Source: Pseudotabrizicola sediminis (GTDB lineage Bacteria; Pseudomonadota; Alphaproteobacteria; Rhodobacterales; Rhodobacteraceae). Taken from it: a stretch of 64,000 nucleotides of DNA. The DNA lies in the NCBI RefSeq assembly GCF_004745575.1, contig NZ_RPEM01000003.1, forward strand, positions 62,001 to 126,000, in the 5' to 3' direction. The notes under the pieces were generated by a model. The model made no database searches and was not told the origin of the DNA. It saw only the letters and a list, made by a program, of their open reading frames with translations. The translations under genes were made by a program, and so were the position numbers. Within the stretch, counting starts at the first letter, position 1. Every line of letters starts with the position of its first letter. Positions 8,007-15,890 of this stretch are shown here, piece by piece.

Positions 8007-8378
8007 TCAGCCGTCCAGCCGCCCGAACAGCGAAATCTGCCGCGCAATCGCCGTGGTGACAGGATCGGCCTGCATCAGCCAGCCGCCGATGCGATCAACC
8101 CCTTGCCCCGCCATCAGATCGGCCACCCGATCAGCATAGGCCACGCTTCCCAGTTGATACAGGAAGGCCGCCTTCATCAGGGTGCCGACGAAGACCGCGA
8201 TCAAAAGCGGGCGCAGCACCGGCACATGCATCCGCACCCTGCGTCGGTATCGGGGGTGGGACCGGGTGTAGAACGAACGTCCAAGCGCGCCCTCGGCCTC
8301 GAACCCATAGCCAGTGGCATGGGCCTTATGAATGCGCGCAATACGGGTCTTGAATTCAGCGATGCCTGGATCAGACAT
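8007..8378 (-). CDS. Single-pass membrane protein, unknown function
   Basis: A 123-residue protein with a basic, Arg-rich N-terminal half (SFYTRSHPRYRRRVRMHVPV), one membrane segment near residues 60-78 (PLLIAVFVGTLMKAAFLYQL) and a C-terminal domain including MAGQGVDRIGGW. The charge bias suggests the N-terminus is cytoplasmic and the C-terminus periplasmic. ATG 8378 has GGAG upstream; the longer open frame to 8513 would overlap prmA and lacks a site. Function unknown. Confidence 0.65.
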   Translation of the reverse strand: MSDPGIAEFKTRIARIHKAHATGYGFEAEGALGRSFYTRSHPRYRRRVRMHVPVLRPLLIAVFVGTLMKAAFLYQLGSVAYADRVADLMAGQGVDRIGGWLMQADPVTTAIARQISLFGRLDG

Positions 8379-8482
8379 GACAGTCTCCACACTCAACGCC
8401 CCACCCAAGTAACATAGGGCGGAAATGTGGCAGCTTCGGGGCAATAAAGGCGGCTTCCCGGCGACAATCGCCCGGCTTTGTC

Positions 8483-9598
8483 TCACAAACGCCGCATAAC
8501 CAGCGTGGACCATTCGCCGTTGTCTTCACGCCCGGCCAAAGCAAACCCGGCGGCGACATAGGCCGCCGTCACAGTCTCGGCCTGCACCACCAGCAGGCCA
8601 GACAGAATGCACAGCCCCCCCGGCACCAGATGCGCCGCCATCGGCGGGGCCAGTTCGATCAGCGGGCCTTTCAGGATATTGGCAAAGACCAGATCAAAGG
8701 GGGCCACTTCGGCCAGACGCGGATGGGCAAAGCCCGCCGCCTCCATACACTCGATCCGGCCCTCCAGGCGATTGATCGCCACATTGGCGCGGGCCACATC
8801 CACCGCCACCTGATCAATGTCACTGGCCAGCACCAGCGCATCGGGCAGTACCGCCGCCGCCGCCATGGCCAGAACGGCAGTGCCACAGCCGATATCGGCC
8901 ACCTTTGCCGGCGCAAACCCATCGCTGAACAGCCGGTCAAAGGCGCGCAGACAGCCCAGCGTGGTGCCATGATGCCCGGTGCCGAAGGCCACCGTCGCCT
9001 CAATCTGCAACGCCACCCGGTCCCGATCCAACGCCGCGACACGGTCTGCATCATGGCTGCCGAACACAAAGAACCGCCCGGCCTCGACCGGGGCCAGCTC
9101 GCGCCGCACCTTGGCCACCCAGTCAATTTCCGGCAGTTCCGAAATGGCAAAGGGCTTGGCCCCATGCGCGGTCCCCAAAGCGTCCAGCATCCCGGCATCG
9201 GGTGCCTCAAGAAAATACGATCCCACCTCCCACAGCCCGGACTCGTCTTCGATCTCGAACGCACCCACACCGTAGGGGGCCGGTTCCATCGTCTCAATCG
9301 CCTCGGCAAGCGCCTTGGCCGCCGCCTCGCCCGGCAGGGTGGTCAGCGCGGTAAAGGTGTGCTGCGCAGTTTCGGTCACCGTGAAGGGGGTCGCGCTAAA
9401 TGCCTCGGCCAGCACGTCAAGCAGCGTGGCGTCGGGGGCCTTTGCAAACAAGGCAACAACCCGGGCCAGATCCGGCACTTCGGGGTCGTCGTAGATTTCC
9501 ACTTCCAGCGGTTCGGGCTGCATCCGCTCCAACGCCTGCGCCAGACTTTCGGCGGCGTCTTCGCCTGCAATGGTGGTAAGGGCGGTGAATGTGGGCAT
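8483..9598 (-). CDS. prmA: Ribosomal protein L11 methyltransferase, duplicated N-domain
   Basis: PrmA trimethylates L11 using SAM. The catalytic domain is clear: VADIGCGTAVLA (233-244), then NILKGPL in the position of the family substrate-pocket motif. The protein is 371 residues, about 75 longer than usual, because the N-terminal recognition domain occurs twice in tandem. Residues 3-78 (TFTALTTIAGEDAAESLAQA) and 81-154 (TFTALTTLPGEAAAKALAEA) align without gaps over their first 30 positions. ATG 9598 gives the MPTFTALTT start seen in relatives. Both copies are in frame and intact. Confidence 0.93.
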   Translation of the reverse strand: MPTFTALTTIAGEDAAESLAQALERMQPEPLEVEIYDDPEVPDLARVVALFAKAPDATLLDVLAEAFSATPFTVTETAQHTFTALTTLPGEAAAKALAEAIETMEPAPYGVGAFEIEDESGLWEVGSYFLEAPDAGMLDALGTAHGAKPFAISELPEIDWVAKVRRELAPVEAGRFFVFGSHDADRVAALDRDRVALQIEATVAFGTGHHGTTLGCLRAFDRLFSDGFAPAKVADIGCGTAVLAMAAAAVLPDALVLASDIDQVAVDVARANVAINRLEGRIECMEAAGFAHPRLAEVAPFDLVFANILKGPLIELAPPMAAHLVPGGLCILSGLLVVQAETVTAAYVAAGFALAGREDNGEWSTLVMRRL

Positions 9599-9704
9599 GG
9601 CGAAAACCTCTGGCAGCTGCGCCATTGGCCCTAGCCGCCGCCGCCGGTGGCGTCAAGGCGACTGGCGGGCGGTGATCGCGTCACCACCGCCCGCCAACGC
9701 CGGA

Positions 9705-10361
9705 TCAGGCCGAAACGCCGGTCCCGATCGGGCAGGTCACGCCGGTGCCGCCAATCCCGCAATAGCCGTTGGGGTTCTTTTGCAGGTATTGCTGGTGATA
9801 GTCTTCGGCAAAGAAGAATTCCGGCACCGGCACGATCTCGGTCGTGATCTCCCCTTTGCCGGCCTCGCTCAGCGCCGTCTGATACACCGCCTTCGATGCC
9901 GCCGCCGCCGCCGCCTGTGCGTCCGTGTAGGTGTAGATCCCCGAACGGTAGGTCGAGCCCACATCATTGCCCTGCCGCATGCCTTGGGTCGGGTCATGCC
10001 CTTCCCAGAACAGCTTCAAGAGCTGCTCATAGCTGATCACCGACGGGTCATAAATCACCCGCACCACTTCGTTATGGCCGGTCAGCTGGGTGCAGGTTTC
10101 CTTGTAGGTCGGGTTCGGCGTGTAGCCGCCCGCATACCCCACCATGGTCAGCCAGACGCCGGGGGTCTGCCAGAACTTGCGCTCCACCCCCCAGAAACAG
10201 CCCATGCCGAACATTGCCTCTGCCATGCCCTCGGGCACCGGCGATTTCAGCGGGATACCGGAAATGAAATGCGTCTCGGCGGTCGGCAGTGGTGTCGTCC
10301 GGCCCGGCAGCGCGTCTTTCGGGTCAACCATCTGCGATTTGGCGCGGTTCATGAAGAACAT
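9705..10361 (-). CDS. msrA: Peptide methionine sulfoxide reductase MsrA
   Basis: A 218-residue enzyme that reduces methionine-S-sulfoxide in proteins and the free amino acid. The active-site motif GCFWG is at 54-58 (nucleophile Cys55). [24 protein letters not shown] and [12 protein letters not shown] follow, all standard for MsrA. A near C-terminal Cys (GVTCPIGTG) is a possible resolving cysteine. There is no signal peptide, so it is cytoplasmic. It is transcribed with the same polarity as prmA and the MFS gene. Confidence 0.96.
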   Translation of the reverse strand: MFFMNRAKSQMVDPKDALPGRTTPLPTAETHFISGIPLKSPVPEGMAEAMFGMGCFWGVERKFWQTPGVWLTMVGYAGGYTPNPTYKETCTQLTGHNEVVRVIYDPSVISYEQLLKLFWEGHDPTQGMRQGNDVGSTYRSGIYTYTDAQAAAAAASKAVYQTALSEAGKGEITTEIVPVPEFFFAEDYHQQYLQKNPNGYCGIGGTGVTCPIGTGVSA

Positions 10362-10418
10362 CTTGAAACTCCCCTGAGGTCAGACAGGATATATAGGCGG
10401 GCTTGCCCAAATCACCAC

Positions 10419-11651
10419 TCACTCCGCAGGCTGTGGCAGGCCCCGGGCGAAAATCGTCTCATACCCCGGCACCGGGTGGCGCGGGATCAACAGCACCAGC
10501 CCCAATGCAATCAAGGCCATCCCGGCCCCCAGCAGGAACACATAGTCCGGCGAGGTCGCCCACAGATACCCCATTCCGGCGGGCAGGAACACCGCTGCGA
10601 TATGGTTGATGGTGAAGGCCACCGCCGCCGTGGGGGCAATGTCTGCCGGATCGGCGATCTTCTGGAAATAGGTGCGCAGCGCAAAGGACAGGGCAAAGAA
10701 CATCTGGTCGGCGATATAGAGCGCGCCCGCAATCACCAGCCCCCAGCCGAACCAGTAGATCCCGCCATAGAACAGAAACACCAGCGTCAGCCCGACATAT
10801 TCGAACGCCATCACCGACCGCTCGCCAAACCGGCCCAAAGCGCGGCCCATGGCGGGGGCGGCCACCATCTGCAGCACATAGTTGATCAGCAACAGCGCCG
10901 TCATCTCCGACACTTTCATGCCAAAGCGTTCCACCATCATGAATCCGGCAAAGACCACAAAGATCTGCCGCCGCGATCCCGCCATGAATTGCAGCGCATA
11001 GAACAGCCAGTAACGGCGGCGCAGCACGATGGTGTTGCGTTGCTTGATCGGGTTCACAAACTGCGGATAGGCCACAGCGGCAAACACCGTCAGCGCAATC
11101 GTGGCCCCACCCGCCACCATATACACCGTGTCATAGGTGAGTTGCCAGCGGTCCCACAGCAGCATCAGCAGCCCGTAGGCCAGCAACGATGCCCCCGACC
11201 CCACCGCCACGATCCGCCCCAGCACCTGCGGCGCGCGGGATTTTTCCACCCATTGCAGTTGCAACGACTGGTTCACCGTCTCGAAATAATGAAACCCGAT
11301 CGATGACAGCAACGTCACGATCAGCAACCCGCCAAAGCTGGGAAACCAGGCGGTAATCACCGTGGCCACCCCCAGCAGCAGCAGGCTGCACAGCGCCAGC
11401 ATCTGTTCGCGGAACACCAGCAGCAGCGCAATCACCCCCACCGCCAGCAGCCCCGGAATCTCGCGCACCGTGTGCAGCCAGCCGATCTCCACCCCGGTGA
11501 ACCCGGCCATCTCGATCACGAAATTGTTCAAGACCGCCGACCATGTGGCAAAGGCCAGCGGCATCGCGGCGGCCATCACGTACAGCAGCGCCTCGGGCCT
11601 GCGCCAGCGGGGCAAGGTGTGGGCGTCATCAAGGGACATGCGCTCGAACAT
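10419..11651 (-). CDS. Major facilitator superfamily transporter
   Basis: A 410-residue polytopic membrane protein with about 12 hydrophobic segments in two halves, typical of MFS carriers. The cytoplasmic loop after the first pair is short (TVREIPGLLAVGV). A central charged linker (QFVNPIKQRNTIVLRRRYWL) separates the halves. No substrate-specific motif is recognisable. An ATG four codons in (11639, MSLDDAHTLP) is an alternative start. It ends 57 bases before msrA, so co-transcription is possible. Confidence 0.85.
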   Translation of the reverse strand: MFERMSLDDAHTLPRWRRPEALLYVMAAAMPLAFATWSAVLNNFVIEMAGFTGVEIGWLHTVREIPGLLAVGVIALLLVFREQMLALCSLLLLGVATVITAWFPSFGGLLIVTLLSSIGFHYFETVNQSLQLQWVEKSRAPQVLGRIVAVGSGASLLAYGLLMLLWDRWQLTYDTVYMVAGGATIALTVFAAVAYPQFVNPIKQRNTIVLRRRYWLFYALQFMAGSRRQIFVVFAGFMMVERFGMKVSEMTALLLINYVLQMVAAPAMGRALGRFGERSVMAFEYVGLTLVFLFYGGIYWFGWGLVIAGALYIADQMFFALSFALRTYFQKIADPADIAPTAAVAFTINHIAAVFLPAGMGYLWATSPDYVFLLGAGMALIALGLVLLIPRHPVPGYETIFARGLPQPAE

Positions 11652-11725
11652 GCAAATGTCCTACACGCAGATCTGCGGTTCAGCCAGCACGCGATTGTGA
11701 CCGATACAGCAGCCCGAAACCGGGG

Positions 11726-12427
11726 CTAGCGCAGACCCGGACGTTCCGGCAGAACCTGCTGCGCGATCCCGGCAAAAGTCAGGTAAAGCGACGTGATGAT
11801 CAGCCCCCAATGCGCCCAGGAGGCCGGGTGAAAGTCAACAAAAGCCGCCCATCCGGCAAACACCACCCACAGCAATGACATCGGCAGCGACACGCTGCGC
11901 CAGCGTTTGGTGCGGGTGGGGTGAATAAACTTCAGGTTGCAGAACATCGCCACTGTCAGCGCGATCACAATCGCCAGCACCATGGCCGTGCCCGGGGCCA
12001 CGGCAAACAGCACCAGCACCACCATGTTCCAGCAGGCCGGAAAGCCGGCAAAGGACTTGTCCTTGGTTTTCATGCGGGTATCGGCAAAATAGATCACCGA
12101 CCCATAAACGATCACGATGATCGCAATCCACCCGGTCCAGCCCGGCAACAGCCCGGATTTGAACAGCGCATAGGCCGGAATGAACACATAGGTCAGAAAG
12201 TCGATGATCAGGTCCAGCAACACGCCGTCATAATTCGGCCAGTTCTTGTCCACCTCGTAGCGGCGCGCCAATGGCCCGTCGATGCCATCGACGATCAGCG
12301 CGAACACCAGCCAAAGGAACATCAGGCTCCACTTTTCCTCGACGGCGGCCAGCATGGCAAACATCGACAAGACCGCACCGGTGGCGGTCAGCAGATGAAC
12401 GGACAGGGCTTTGTAACGAAGTTGCAT
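11726..12427 (-). CDS. pcs: Phosphatidylcholine synthase
   Basis: A 233-residue membrane enzyme that condenses CDP-diacylglycerol with choline to make phosphatidylcholine. The CDP-alcohol phosphotransferase signature is present with the wider spacing typical of Pcs: Asp47-Gly48, Ala54-Arg55, Gly68, Asp72, Asp76 (DGIDGPLARR ... NYDGVLLDLIID). About seven to eight hydrophobic segments follow. ATG 12427 (MQLRYKALSV) is preferred to an upstream ATG at 12445. Choline-dependent phosphatidylcholine synthesis is common in plant- and animal-associated and marine alphaproteobacteria. Confidence 0.92.
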   Translation of the reverse strand: MQLRYKALSVHLLTATGAVLSMFAMLAAVEEKWSLMFLWLVFALIVDGIDGPLARRYEVDKNWPNYDGVLLDLIIDFLTYVFIPAYALFKSGLLPGWTGWIAIIVIVYGSVIYFADTRMKTKDKSFAGFPACWNMVVLVLFAVAPGTAMVLAIVIALTVAMFCNLKFIHPTRTKRWRSVSLPMSLLWVVFAGWAAFVDFHPASWAHWGLIITSLYLTFAGIAQQVLPERPGLR

Positions 12428-12466
12428 CGGGTTTTGATGGCGCAAACCGCCGGTCAGTGCAACCGG

Positions 12467-13387
12467 TCAGGCGCGCGGATGCGCCTTTTCATAGACTTCC
12501 ATAAGCCGGGCGGCATCAACTGCCGTATAAACCTGCGTTGTCGACAGCGACGCATGGCCCAGCAATTCCTGTATCGCGCGCAGGTCGCCCCCGGCCGACA
12601 GCAGATGCGTGGCAAAGCTGTGGCGCATCGCATGCGGTGTCGCGGTCGCGGGAAGGCCCAGCTGCATCCGCGCCTTTTCCATCACGGCGGATATCAGCCT
12701 TGGGTTCAGTGGCCCGCCGCGCGCGCCGCGAAACAGGGCCTGACCGGCGTCCAGATCAAACGGGCACAGCCGCACATAATCCGCCACCGCCGCCCGCGCC
12801 ACCGGCAGCACCGGCACCAACCGCGTCTTGTTGCCCTTGCCGGTGATGCGCAACACCTCCGGCAACGGATGCGCCGTCCCGGTCAGGCCAAGCGCCTCGG
12901 ATATCCGCAAGCCGCAGCCGTACAGCAGCGTCACCACCGCCCGGTCGCGCGCGCCCACCCAGTCTTCGCGCCCCTGATCGGCCACCGTGTCGATCATGTC
13001 CTGCGCGCCGCTCACCGACAGCGGGCGCGGCAGCTTGCGCTTGAAGCGTGGTGCGCGGGCCGACAACACGGTGGTCGCATCCACGCCCGCGCGGTCCGCC
13101 ACCCATGCGGTGAAGCTTTTCACCGAACTCAGCGCCCGCGCCAGCGACCGCGCCGACACCCCGCGCGCCCGTTCATGCGCCATCCAGGCCCGCAAGTCCC
13201 CCTGCGGCAGGCTGGCAAGCCCCGCCAGCCCTTCGGTCCCGCCGCGATGGATCGCCAGAAACTGCAGATAACCGGTCACATCGCGCAGGTAGGCGGTCAC
13301 CGTGTTCTGCGCCGCGCCATGGATTGCTGACAACTGCTGGCTCCAGGTCGCCAAAGCCTCACGCACCTGCGGCGAAATCGCGGTCAT
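12467..13387 (-). CDS. xerC: Tyrosine recombinase XerC
   Basis: A 306-residue site-specific recombinase that resolves chromosome dimers with XerD at dif. All catalytic residues are visible: Arg161 (GCGLRISEAL), Lys184 (GKGNKTR), His252 and Arg255 (HAMRHSFATH), His278 (LGHASLSTT) and nucleophile Tyr287 (QVYTAVD). The SAM-like core-binding domain occupies residues 5-100. ATG 13387 lies 10 bases after the DUF484 stop. The DUF484-xerC pairing is widespread in proteobacteria, so this is the housekeeping XerC and not an integrase of a mobile element. Confidence 0.95.
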   Translation of the reverse strand: MTAISPQVREALATWSQQLSAIHGAAQNTVTAYLRDVTGYLQFLAIHRGGTEGLAGLASLPQGDLRAWMAHERARGVSARSLARALSSVKSFTAWVADRAGVDATTVLSARAPRFKRKLPRPLSVSGAQDMIDTVADQGREDWVGARDRAVVTLLYGCGLRISEALGLTGTAHPLPEVLRITGKGNKTRLVPVLPVARAAVADYVRLCPFDLDAGQALFRGARGGPLNPRLISAVMEKARMQLGLPATATPHAMRHSFATHLLSAGGDLRAIQELLGHASLSTTQVYTAVDAARLMEVYEKAHPRA

Positions 13388-13397
13388 GCCTGCAAGC

Positions 13398-14096
13398 TCA
13401 CGACAACCAGCGGCGCATCGTCCGCTCGAACACGCCCGCGAAATGCGCCAGCAGATCGGTGCCATGGGTCGGCTTGAACTGGTGCGGGTCTTCCGCGCCC
13501 AGCACCAGCATACCCGGCAGCCGCCCCTTGCCGAAATCCAGTTTCAGCAGCGCCTCGGACCTTATCCACCCCGCCCGGTCGCCGTAGATCAGGTCCGATG
13601 TGGGAATCGTCTGGCGCAGGGTCACCGGGCGCAGCGGCACATTGCGCCCACCCGTCAGATACTCCCCCACAAACCCCGGCTCGGCCACAAACAGCACCTC
13701 GCCCAGCTTGCGCAGCGCCGGGTCTTCGGCATCCTGCACCGATTCCAGCACCAGCCGGATGCAGTCGACCCGGAGGGTGGCGGCCACATCGGTGGACAGG
13801 TTCTTCAGAAAATCCTCAAAGCTCAGCGGGTCCAGCATCTGCAGAATCGCCCGGTGCACCTGATTGGTCCCGGCAAGGTTTTCATAGGCCGCTGCAATCA
13901 CCGTGCGGTGGGTGTCTTCCAGCCGGTCCAGCCGGCTTTCCAGCCGCTCCATCGCGATGCCGCGCAGATCGACGATATTGCTGCCCATCGCCCGCTCGTT
14001 CGCCCCGATCAGCGCCGCCATCAGATCGCGGTCTTCCAGAATCGTCTCGGGTTGCGCAATGATGCGGTCACGCAGGTCTTGCTCGATCATGGTCAC
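13398..14096 (-). CDS. DUF484 family GAF-like protein
   Basis: A 232-residue soluble protein of the DUF484 family. The N-terminal helical segment (EQDLRDRIIAQPETILEDRD) leads into a coiled section (residues about 40-75) and a GAF-like domain ending RLPGMLVLGAEDPHQFKPTH. The C-terminus (HFAGVFERTMRRWL) matches the family. It is directly upstream of xerC and probably co-transcribed. The biochemical role is unknown. An ATG two codons in (14090) is an alternative start. Confidence 0.88.
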   Translation of the reverse strand: MTMIEQDLRDRIIAQPETILEDRDLMAALIGANERAMGSNIVDLRGIAMERLESRLDRLEDTHRTVIAAAYENLAGTNQVHRAILQMLDPLSFEDFLKNLSTDVAATLRVDCIRLVLESVQDAEDPALRKLGEVLFVAEPGFVGEYLTGGRNVPLRPVTLRQTIPTSDLIYGDRAGWIRSEALLKLDFGKGRLPGMLVLGAEDPHQFKPTHGTDLLAHFAGVFERTMRRWLS

Positions 14097-14251
14097 TCTG
14101 CCCGGTTCTTTTTTGGTGATTTGGCACTGATGATAGCGGAAAGGGCAATGCAGGGGGAAGGATTTCCACCTGCGTCCTGTGCGCCTGCCCGCATTCCGCT
14201 GCGGCCCTGTATCTGATATGTCGCGCCGATGACATGCGCGGGACGTCCATA

Positions 14252-15103
14252 ATGACCAGCCTTCTGATCCTTTACACCGGCGGCACCATCGGCATGGTGC
14301 CCGGCCCGGGCGGCCTGCAACCGGGAACCGGCGTGCTCGAGTCCGCGCTCCCCGCGCTGACCCCGGCGGGTGTGACCTTTACGGTCGAACACTTCTCCCC
14401 CCTGATCGACAGCGCCAATATCCGCCCCGCCGACTGGAACCACATGCTGGACCGTGTTGAGGCATGGCAGGGTCAGGCGGTGATCATCGTGCACGGCACC
14501 GACACGATGGCCTATACGGGGGCGGCCCTGTCCGGCGCGCTGCCCGACCTGCGCCTGCCCGTTATTCTGTGCGGGTCGATGGCGCCGCTGCACACCGGTG
14601 GCGATGCCGAAGGCAACCTTGGCCTCGCGCTCACCTCTGCCCTGACTGCCCCGCCCGGTGTGTGGCTGGCCTTTGCCGGCCGCCTGTTGCCCGCCGCCGG
14701 GCTGGTCAAGCAGGACAGCCACGCCGCCGACGCCTTCCGCAGCATCGCGCAAACCACCCAACCATCCGCCGCCCGCCGCTTTGCCGACCGCAGGGTGGCC
14801 ATTCTGTCGCTATCGCCCGGCCTGCCCGCCGCCGCCCTGCGCGGGGCACTGCATGAACTCGACGGCGCGGTGCTGCGGGTCTACGGCGCCGGCACCATGA
14901 TGAACGACCCCGCGATCATCGACGCCCTGCACAGCGCCATCGCCCGCGGCTGTCGCCTGCGCGCGGTCAGCCAATGCGAAAACGGCGGGCTTGAACCCGC
15001 CGCCTATGCCGCCGGGGCGGCACTCTGGTCTGCCGGTGTGGAAAACGGCGGCAGCGAGACGGCCGAACTGGCACTTGCGCGCCTCTGGCTGGCCCTGTCC
15101 TGA
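14252..15103 (+). CDS. L-asparaginase (type I-like)
   Basis: A 283-residue amidohydrolase that converts asparagine to aspartate and ammonia. The first catalytic motif is YTGGTIGM (8-15, nucleophile Thr12) and the second HGTDTMAYTG (81-90). There is no signal peptide, so it is cytoplasmic. It is shorter than E. coli asparaginase I (about 338), lacking part of the C-terminal domain, as in many alphaproteobacterial homologues. ATG 14252 (MTSLLILYTGG) is chosen over an ATG at 14234. It converges on the aldolase gene across a long hairpin. Confidence 0.88.
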   Translation: MTSLLILYTGGTIGMVPGPGGLQPGTGVLESALPALTPAGVTFTVEHFSPLIDSANIRPADWNHMLDRVEAWQGQAVIIVHGTDTMAYTGAALSGALPDLRLPVILCGSMAPLHTGGDAEGNLGLALTSALTAPPGVWLAFAGRLLPAAGLVKQDSHAADAFRSIAQTTQPSAARRFADRRVAILSLSPGLPAAALRGALHELDGAVLRVYGAGTMMNDPAIIDALHSAIARGCRLRAVSQCENGGLEPAAYAAGAALWSAGVENGGSETAELALARLWLALS

Positions 15104-15104
15104 A

Positions 15105-15133
15105 CCGCCCCCCTCCCGGTGGGAGGGGGGCGG
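15105..15133. terminator. 13-bp perfect hairpin between convergent genes
   Basis: CCGCCCCCCTCCC (15105-15117), loop GGT, then its exact reverse complement (15121-15133). It sits just after the asparaginase stop and before the aldolase stop, and could end both transcripts. There is no T-run on either side, so it is only terminator-like. Confidence 0.6.
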
Positions 15134-15147
15134 AACCTATCCCGAGA

Positions 15148-15801
15148 TCACAGAATCTTCTGCCCGGTCTGCGCCCAGTCCTTGGTGAACTGATCCAGCC
15201 CCTTTTCGGTCAGCACATGGGTCGCCAGCGCCTTGATCACCGAAGGCGGCGCGGTCATCACATCGGCACCGATCAGCGCGCATTGCGTGACATGGTTGGC
15301 CGTGCGGATCGACGCGGCCAAAATCTGCGTGTCAAAACCGTAGTTGTCATAGATCTGGCGGATGTCGCTGATCAGCTCCAGACCATCCAGGTTGATGTCA
15401 TCCAGCCGTCCGATGAACGGGCTGATGAACGTCGCCCCGGCCTTGGCGGCCAGCAGCGCCTGATTGGCAGAAAAGCACAGGGTCACGTTGACCATCAGAC
15501 CATCATCCGACAGCACTTTGCAGGTTTTCAGCCCGTCCCAGGTCAACGGCACCTTGACGGCGATGTTCTCGGCAATATCGGCCAGCTTGCGGCCTTCGGC
15601 GATCATGTCTTCGGCCTTCAGGGCCACCACTTCGGCCGACACCGGGCCAGAGACCATGTCGCAGATCTCTTTGGTGACCTCCAGAATATTGCGGCCGGAT
15701 TTCAGAATCAGCGACGGGTTGGTGGTGACACCATCGACCATGCCAAGGTCATTGAGCTCGGCAATCGCCGCAACATCGGCGGAATCTACGAAAAATCTCA
15801 T
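15148..15801 (-). CDS. fsa: Fructose-6-phosphate aldolase / transaldolase-like enzyme
   Basis: A 217-residue class I aldolase of the short transaldolase (MipB/TalC/Fsa) subfamily. The Schiff-base lysine is Lys83 in [38 protein letters not shown] and [17 protein letters not shown] are signature stretches. It either cleaves fructose-6-phosphate or acts as a transaldolase; short members do one or the other and sequence alone does not settle this. It is divergent from priA across 89 bases. Confidence 0.9.
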   Translation of the reverse strand: MRFFVDSADVAAIAELNDLGMVDGVTTNPSLILKSGRNILEVTKEICDMVSGPVSAEVVALKAEDMIAEGRKLADIAENIAVKVPLTWDGLKTCKVLSDDGLMVNVTLCFSANQALLAAKAGATFISPFIGRLDDINLDGLELISDIRQIYDNYGFDTQILAASIRTANHVTQCALIGADVMTAPPSVIKALATHVLTEKGLDQFTKDWAQTGQKIL

Positions 15802-15890
15802 GGGGCGCGTCCTTCGGGTAAGTGCCGCGGGGGGTTGCGACAGGTTCCGGGGGGGTTTACCCCAAGACCATCAAAAGCGAAAGACAGGTG

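Noticed and set aside
11921-13330. Long open frame of about 469 codons on the plus strand
   Set aside because: It is antisense to pcs and xerC, both of which show complete family motifs. The translation is Gln/His/Arg-rich nonsense typical of the reverse of GC-rich genes.
12467-13387. xerC-like gene as integrase of a mobile element
   Set aside because: It is paired with a DUF484 gene and has housekeeping XerC length and motifs. No attachment-site repeat or other mobile genes nearby.
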